Positions 60,110-64,000 of a stretch of DNA of 64,000 bases are shown piece after piece. The notes beneath the pieces are model-generated. The model was not told where the DNA came from, ran no database searches, and saw only the letters and a program-made list of their open reading frames with translations. Each line of letters starts with the position of its first letter. Within the stretch, counting starts at the first letter, position 1. Origin of the DNA: JASHPR01 sp963808705 (GTDB taxonomy: Bacteria; Actinomycetota; Actinomycetes; Streptosporangiales; Streptosporangiaceae); assembly GCA_963808705.1 (NCBI GenBank), contig CAWEHB010000008.1, forward strand, positions 744,001 through 808,000. Direction: 5' to 3'. The translations under genes were made by a program, and so were the position numbers.

Positions 60110-61693
60110 ATGACCGAGCCCGCGGATGCCCCGCCCGGCGTAACGCTTCCCCAGGCCCGTCCCGCCGCGCCCGATCACCGGTGGCTGATCCTGGGCGTGA
60201 TCGCCCTCGCGCAGCTCATGATCGTGCTCGACGCGACGATCATGAACATCGCGCTGCCGACCGCGCAACGGGATCTGGGGTTCTCCATCGTCGACCGGCA
60301 GTGGGTGGTCACCGCGTACGCACTGGCGTTCGGCAGCCTGCTGCTGCTGGGCGGCAAGCTGGCCGACCTGCTCGGCCGCAAGGTGACGTTCCTGGTCGGC
60401 CTGGTCGGATTCGCCACCGCATCGGCGGTCGGCGGGGCGGCGGTGAACTTTGCCATGCTGGTGGCGGCGAGGGCCTGCCAGGGGGCGTTCGGGGCGCTGC
60501 TCGCGCCGTCGGCACTATCGCTGCTCACCGTGACATTCAGCGACCCGCAGGAGCGCGGGAAGGCCTTCGGCGTGTACGGCGCGGTCGCGGGCGCGGGCGG
60601 CGCGATAGGGCTGCTGCTGGGCGGGGTGCTCACCGAATACCTGTCCTGGCGCTGGTGCCTGTACGTGAACCTGATCTTCGCCGGCATAGCGGCCGTCGGC
60701 GCCGTGACCCTGCTGCGCGGGCGGCACGCGCCGGGGAAGCCCAAGCTGGACCTGCCCGGCGCGGCGCTGGTGTCCGGCGGCATGTTCTGCGTCGTCTACG
60801 GCTTCTCCAACGCCGCCCTGCACAGCTGGCACAACCCATCGACCTGGGGCTTCCTCGCCGCCGGGGTGATCTTGCTGTCCGGGTTCGCCTGGCGGCAGGC
60901 CCGCGCGGCGGAGCCGCTGCTGCCGCCCCGGATCGTGCTCGACCGCAACCGCGGCGGCGCCTACCTGACCATGCTGATCGCCGCCACCGGCATGTTCGGG
61001 ATCTTCTTGTTCCTCACCTACTACCTGCAGCAGACCCTGGGCTTTTCGCCGGTGGTCACCGGCGTGGCCTTCCTGCCCATGATCGCCTGCCTCATGGTGT
61101 CCTCGGTCACCTCCAACATCGTGCTGATGCCCCGGACCGGGCCCAGGCCGCTGGCGCCGACCGGGCTACTGCTCGCCGCCGCCGGCCTGGCCCTGCTGAC
61201 CAGGATCGGGGTGCACTCCAGCTACGCCACCGCCGTCCTGCCCTCACTGCTGATCATGGGCGTGGGCTTTGGCCTGGTGTTCGCGCCGGTGTTCAACACC
61301 GGCACCTTCGGCGTCGCCCCCCAGGACGCCGGCGTGGCCTCGGCCACCATCAACACCGGGCAGCAGCTCGGCGGCTCGATCGGCACCTCCCTGCTCAACA
61401 CCATCTTCGCCAGCACCGTCGCGAGCTACATCGCCGTCCACCTCAGCCCCGCCACCCTGGTCCACGGCCGTCCCAGCCTGCAACTGACCGGGCTCGCCCT
61501 GATCCACGGCTACACCACCGCCTTCTGGTGGTCCGCCGCGATCCTCGCCGGCGGCGCGATCGTGGCCCTGACGTTGTTCCGCAACGGGCCGCTGACCCGG
61601 CCAGGCCAGCCGCCCCGGCCCGCCGGCCCGGCGCACGCCACCAGGACGCCCACGGCCGTCAACCAAAGCCCTGCTCCGCCGCACCACCCCTGA
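60110..61693 (+). CDS. DHA2-family MFS exporter (14 TM)
   Basis: The 527-residue transporter opens with a cytoplasmic 25-residue tail and then HRWLILGVIALAQLMIVLDA, with the DHA2 D1 aspartate, motif A GGKLADLLGRKVTFLVG, motif C region GAVAGAGGAIGLLLGG, SWRWCLYVNLIFAG and GVASATINTGQQLGGSIGTS. It is probably a drug/proton antiporter. GGAAGG precedes ATG 60110. The C-terminal 35 residues are Pro/Ala-rich and cytoplasmic. No regulator gene is adjacent. It is a second DHA2 member in the window, only moderately like the 26239 gene. Confidence 0.92.
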   Translation: MTEPADAPPGVTLPQARPAAPDHRWLILGVIALAQLMIVLDATIMNIALPTAQRDLGFSIVDRQWVVTAYALAFGSLLLLGGKLADLLGRKVTFLVGLVGFATASAVGGAAVNFAMLVAARACQGAFGALLAPSALSLLTVTFSDPQERGKAFGVYGAVAGAGGAIGLLLGGVLTEYLSWRWCLYVNLIFAGIAAVGAVTLLRGRHAPGKPKLDLPGAALVSGGMFCVVYGFSNAALHSWHNPSTWGFLAAGVILLSGFAWRQARAAEPLLPPRIVLDRNRGGAYLTMLIAATGMFGIFLFLTYYLQQTLGFSPVVTGVAFLPMIACLMVSSVTSNIVLMPRTGPRPLAPTGLLLAAAGLALLTRIGVHSSYATAVLPSLLIMGVGFGLVFAPVFNTGTFGVAPQDAGVASATINTGQQLGGSIGTSLLNTIFASTVASYIAVHLSPATLVHGRPSLQLTGLALIHGYTTAFWWSAAILAGGAIVALTLFRNGPLTRPGQPPRPAGPAHATRTPTAVNQSPAPPHHP

Positions 61694-61788
61694 AATGAGT
61701 CACAGTCGATCTGACTTTGGCGATCCGGACGGTAGTTAATTTAAATGCCATGTCCTGTACATTTCTAGGGAACCTTTCGACCCTGGCT

Positions 61789-61807
61789 GCCGGGCCGTGC
61801 GCCCGGC
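61789..61807. terminator. Short GC-rich hairpin upstream of the spherulin-like gene
   Basis: GCCGGGC (61789-61795) pairs with GCCCGGC (61801-61807) across CGTGC. It lacks a T-tract. It may end the exporter transcript. The rest of 61694-61935 is comparatively AT-rich and probably holds the promoter of the next gene; I recognise no riboswitch. Confidence 0.4.
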
Positions 61808-61935
61808 CTCGGTATTCTCATGTCCCTAATTCGCGGTTTATGAGCATAAGGCGTGCCGCTGTACGGGCCTAGTCAATTCTAGGTATCCGGCTTAATCTAG
61901 AGGTCACGGTTCCCAGGGGTGGGGGGTAAGGAGCC

Positions 61936-64000
61936 ATGTATCGTGCAGCCCATAAAGTCGCGCTGATTGCCGCGCCCGCTGCGATCATTAGCCTCAGCAT
62001 CGCAGCCGCCCCGGCGGCCCAGGCCGCCGGCGAATCGATCGTCACCGCGCTGTACGCCTATCCGACGCTTTCGAGCTGGGGGCAGGTCGAGGCGGCAGCG
62101 CCCACGGTCAGAGCGGCCATCGTGGACATCTGCGCCCCCGACGGGTCGGGATCGGGATGCAACGGCCAGCCCGCCGACGCGCCGAACACGGTCTGGCCGC
62201 CGACGATCCAGGCGTTGGAGGCAGCGGGTATCACGCCGCTTTACTACATATGGACCGATTACGGCGCGACGCCCCTGGCGACGGTTGAGAGTGAATTGCA
62301 GAACGCGATTAGCTGGTATGGCGTGGCTAGTCCCATGTTCGACGGAACGTCTCCTTCAGCGAGCGAGGCCAGCTACTACCAGTCGTTGTACAACTACGCG
62401 ATCACTGCGGGCGCCAAGACCGTGATGTTCAACCCCGGCACGGTCGTGCCGCAGAGTTACATGTTCGGGCCGGACGAGATCCTGCAGATGTTCGAGGGAA
62501 CACAGGCACAGTTCCAGGCCGCGTCGTTCCCGAGCTGGATGGCCGAATACCCGCCGTCGGAATTCTCGGCCACGATCAGCGCGGGCACGTCGGCCGGCCT
62601 GGCCACGGATGTCAGCGATGCCCAGGAGGATGGCATCGGCAATATCTACGTCGACGACGAAGCTGAACCGCCGAGCTACAGCACCCTGCCGGCCTTCTGG
62701 TCGACCGAGGTGCAGGATGTGGCCGGCACCGCCACCCAAGGATCCCAGACGATCACCTTCCCGAACCCGGGCCCGGGCATCGTCGGCCAGACCGCCACCC
62801 TGACGGCCACCGGCGGCGCGTCCGGCAACCCGGTCGTGTTCAGCGTGGACCCCAGCAGCGGCGCCGGAGTCTGCTCGGTGTCCGGAACCAACGGCTCGAC
62901 CCTGACCTACCTCGCCGCCGGCACCTGCGTGGTCGACGCCAACCAGGCCGGCGGCAACGGCTACACGGCCGCCCCCCAGGTCCAGCAGACCATCACCGTC
63001 ACCGCGGCCGGCACCCAGACGATCACCTTCCCCAACCCGGGCCCGGGCATCGTCGGCCAGACCGCCACCCTGACGGCCACCGGCGGCGCGTCCGGCAACC
63101 CGGTCGTGTTCAGCGTGGACCCCAGCAGCGGCGCCGGAGTCTGCTCGGTGTCCGGAACCAACGGCTCGACCCTGACCTACCTCGCCGCCGGCACCTGCGT
63201 GGTCGACGCCAACCAGGCCGGCGGCAACGGCTACACGGCCGCCCCCCAGGTCCAGCAGACCATCACCGTCACCGCGAACACGGCGACCCAGCTCGCGTTC
63301 ACCACTCAGCCGGGCGGCGGCGCGAACGGGGCCGCGTGGTCGGCGCAGCCCGTGGTGTCGGTGGAGAACGCGAGCGGCCAGGTCGTGCCCGGCGGCACCG
63401 GCGCCGTGACGCTGGCCATCGCCGCCCAGCCGGGGACCGGGGCCACGCTGACGTGCGCGGCCAACCCGGTGACCGCGACCGCTGGCGTCGCCTCGTTCTC
63501 TGGCTGCGAGATCACCGGCAAGGCCGGCACCTACACCCTCAAGGCGACCGACGGGGGGCTCACACCGGCGACGAGCAGTACGTTCAATATCTCCGTGGGA
63601 GTCGCGGCGCAACTCGCCTTCACCACCGAGCCGGCCGGCGGCGCCAGCGGGTCCAGCCTGGGGACCGAGCCCAGGGTCTCCGTCGAGGATTCCGGCGGGA
63701 ACGTGGTGACCGGCAACTCCAGCGCGGTGACGCTGGCGATCGGCTCCCAGCCGGGCACCGGGGCGACGCTCAGCTGCAACAGCAACCCGGTCACCGCGTC
63801 GGCCGGCGTCGCGTCGTTCGGCGGCTGCAAGATCACCGGCAAGGCCGGAAACTACACCCTGGCCGCGACCGACGGCAGCCTCGCCTCGGCGACCAGCAGC
63901 ACGTTCGCCATCACCGCGGGCCCGGCCACACAGCTCGCGTTCACCACCCAGCCGGGGGGCGGCGCGAACGGGGCCGCCTGGTCCGCCCAGCCCGCGGTCG
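61936..64000 (+). CDS. Secreted spherulin-4-like protein with Ig-like repeats (partial, 3' end outside window)
   Basis: From ATG 61936 with TAAGGAG upstream, the protein has a signal peptide (VALIAAPAAIISLSIAAAPA, cleavage near AQA). A spherulin-4-like domain spans about residues 38-265 (ALYAYPTLSSWGQ, AGITPLYYIWTDYGATPLAT, SWYGVASPMFDGTSPS, AKTVMFNPGTVVP). Residues about 271-447 are two nearly identical 90-residue Ig-like repeats, and from about 451 come longer Ig-like repeats (QLAFTTQPGGGANGAAWSAQ) of about 106 residues, at least three, running off the window. The head may be a glycosidase-like or polymer-binding enzyme and the repeats a stalk. Frame open to 64000. Confidence 0.8.
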   Translation, partial: MYRAAHKVALIAAPAAIISLSIAAAPAAQAAGESIVTALYAYPTLSSWGQVEAAAPTVRAAIVDICAPDGSGSGCNGQPADAPNTVWPPTIQALEAAGITPLYYIWTDYGATPLATVESELQNAISWYGVASPMFDGTSPSASEASYYQSLYNYAITAGAKTVMFNPGTVVPQSYMFGPDEILQMFEGTQAQFQAASFPSWMAEYPPSEFSATISAGTSAGLATDVSDAQEDGIGNIYVDDEAEPPSYSTLPAFWSTEVQDVAGTATQGSQTITFPNPGPGIVGQTATLTATGGASGNPVVFSVDPSSGAGVCSVSGTNGSTLTYLAAGTCVVDANQAGGNGYTAAPQVQQTITVTAAGTQTITFPNPGPGIVGQTATLTATGGASGNPVVFSVDPSSGAGVCSVSGTNGSTLTYLAAGTCVVDANQAGGNGYTAAPQVQQTITVTANTATQLAFTTQPGGGANGAAWSAQPVVSVENASGQVVPGGTGAVTLAIAAQPGTGATLTCAANPVTATAGVASFSGCEITGKAGTYTLKATDGGLTPATSSTFNISVGVAAQLAFTTEPAGGASGSSLGTEPRVSVEDSGGNVVTGNSSAVTLAIGSQPGTGATLSCNSNPVTASAGVASFGGCKITGKAGNYTLAATDGSLASATSSTFAITAGPATQLAFTTQPGGGANGAAWSAQPAV
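62746..63276. repeat. 270-bp tandem duplication inside the spherulin-like gene
   Basis: Unit 1 (62746-63015) and unit 2 (63016-63276, truncated at its end) have a 270-bp period. I see one difference over about 250 bp (G at 62763 versus C at 63033). This is an in-frame duplication of one 90-residue Ig-like domain. Confidence 0.88.

Noticed and set aside
61694..61935. Possible riboswitch before the secreted spherulin-like gene
   Set aside because: I looked for ydaO-type (c-di-AMP) and other actinobacterial leader consensus elements and found no convincing match, only a short GC hairpin.
62356..63842. Minus-strand frames of repetitive Val/Pro/Ala-rich sequence
   Set aside because: They are antisense to the secreted repeat protein and simply mirror its tandem DNA repeats.

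Overview
The window is high-GC DNA from an actinomycete, probably a filamentous one outside Streptomyces. The evidence is a very strong GC bias at third codon positions, frequent GTG starts, a CofC enzyme for coenzyme F420 synthesis, a MacS/MacR-type two-component pair, many secreted repeat proteins, and a core gene order that I recall from Streptomyces and relatives (recG, DAK2 protein, rpmB, thiL, cofC, plsC, gpsA, ddl, then HU). I saw no rRNA, tRNA or CRISPR array.

Positions 1-12.9 kb are the conserved housekeeping block: recG and a DAK2-domain kinase, rpmB, a CBM2-like membrane-anchored protein, thiL (which appears to need an ATC start), a stand-alone Lrp/AsnC ligand-binding protein, cofC, plsC-gpsA-ddl, a CGNR regulator with palindromic operators, and HU. 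Next to HU, where other actinomycetes have leuCD, there is only a degenerate LeuD-like protein. Positions 13.1-16.0 kb carry the three-gene proton-translocating transhydrogenase operon. Positions 16.1-20 kb carry a chimeric zeta-toxin-like kinase, a small conserved gene pair and a MacS/MacR pair.

Positions 20-48.6 kb are mixed metabolism: a sulfotransferase, a GH43-like propeller, oxidases, an aminotransferase, DHA2 exporters, PspA, a RibD-like reductase, a short sigma factor with an O6-alkylguanine methyltransferase, an orphan histidine kinase, a DUF2252 protein, a pentose-phosphate cluster (tal-pgl-rpiA plus a HAD phosphatase), an orphan HipA and an MBL-fold hydrolase. Gene decay is frequent: a 2OG-Fe(II) oxygenase and an SDR with internal deletions, and a patch of LuxR-family fragments in both orientations.

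Positions 48.6-59.6 kb are an accessory and decay zone. A small gene has a near-consensus promoter overlapped by an SOS-box-like palindrome. After it come remnants of glycosyltransferases, a GlcG/HbpS-like protein and a methionine-synthase-like gene. The last is split by a nested set of elements: an outer group II intron (about 51363-57177, minus strand) whose reverse-transcriptase gene is interrupted in frame by a second group II intron (51894-53821), and whose 5' region is interrupted by an IS1182-family element (55004-56931) with perfect 18-bp inverted repeats and a 6-bp target duplication. A frameshifted DUF222-HNH gene and a second methionine-synthase remnant follow.

The window ends with a second DHA2 exporter and the 5' part of a large secreted protein. 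That protein has a spherulin-4-like domain followed by Ig-like repeats, including a nearly perfect 270-bp tandem duplication.
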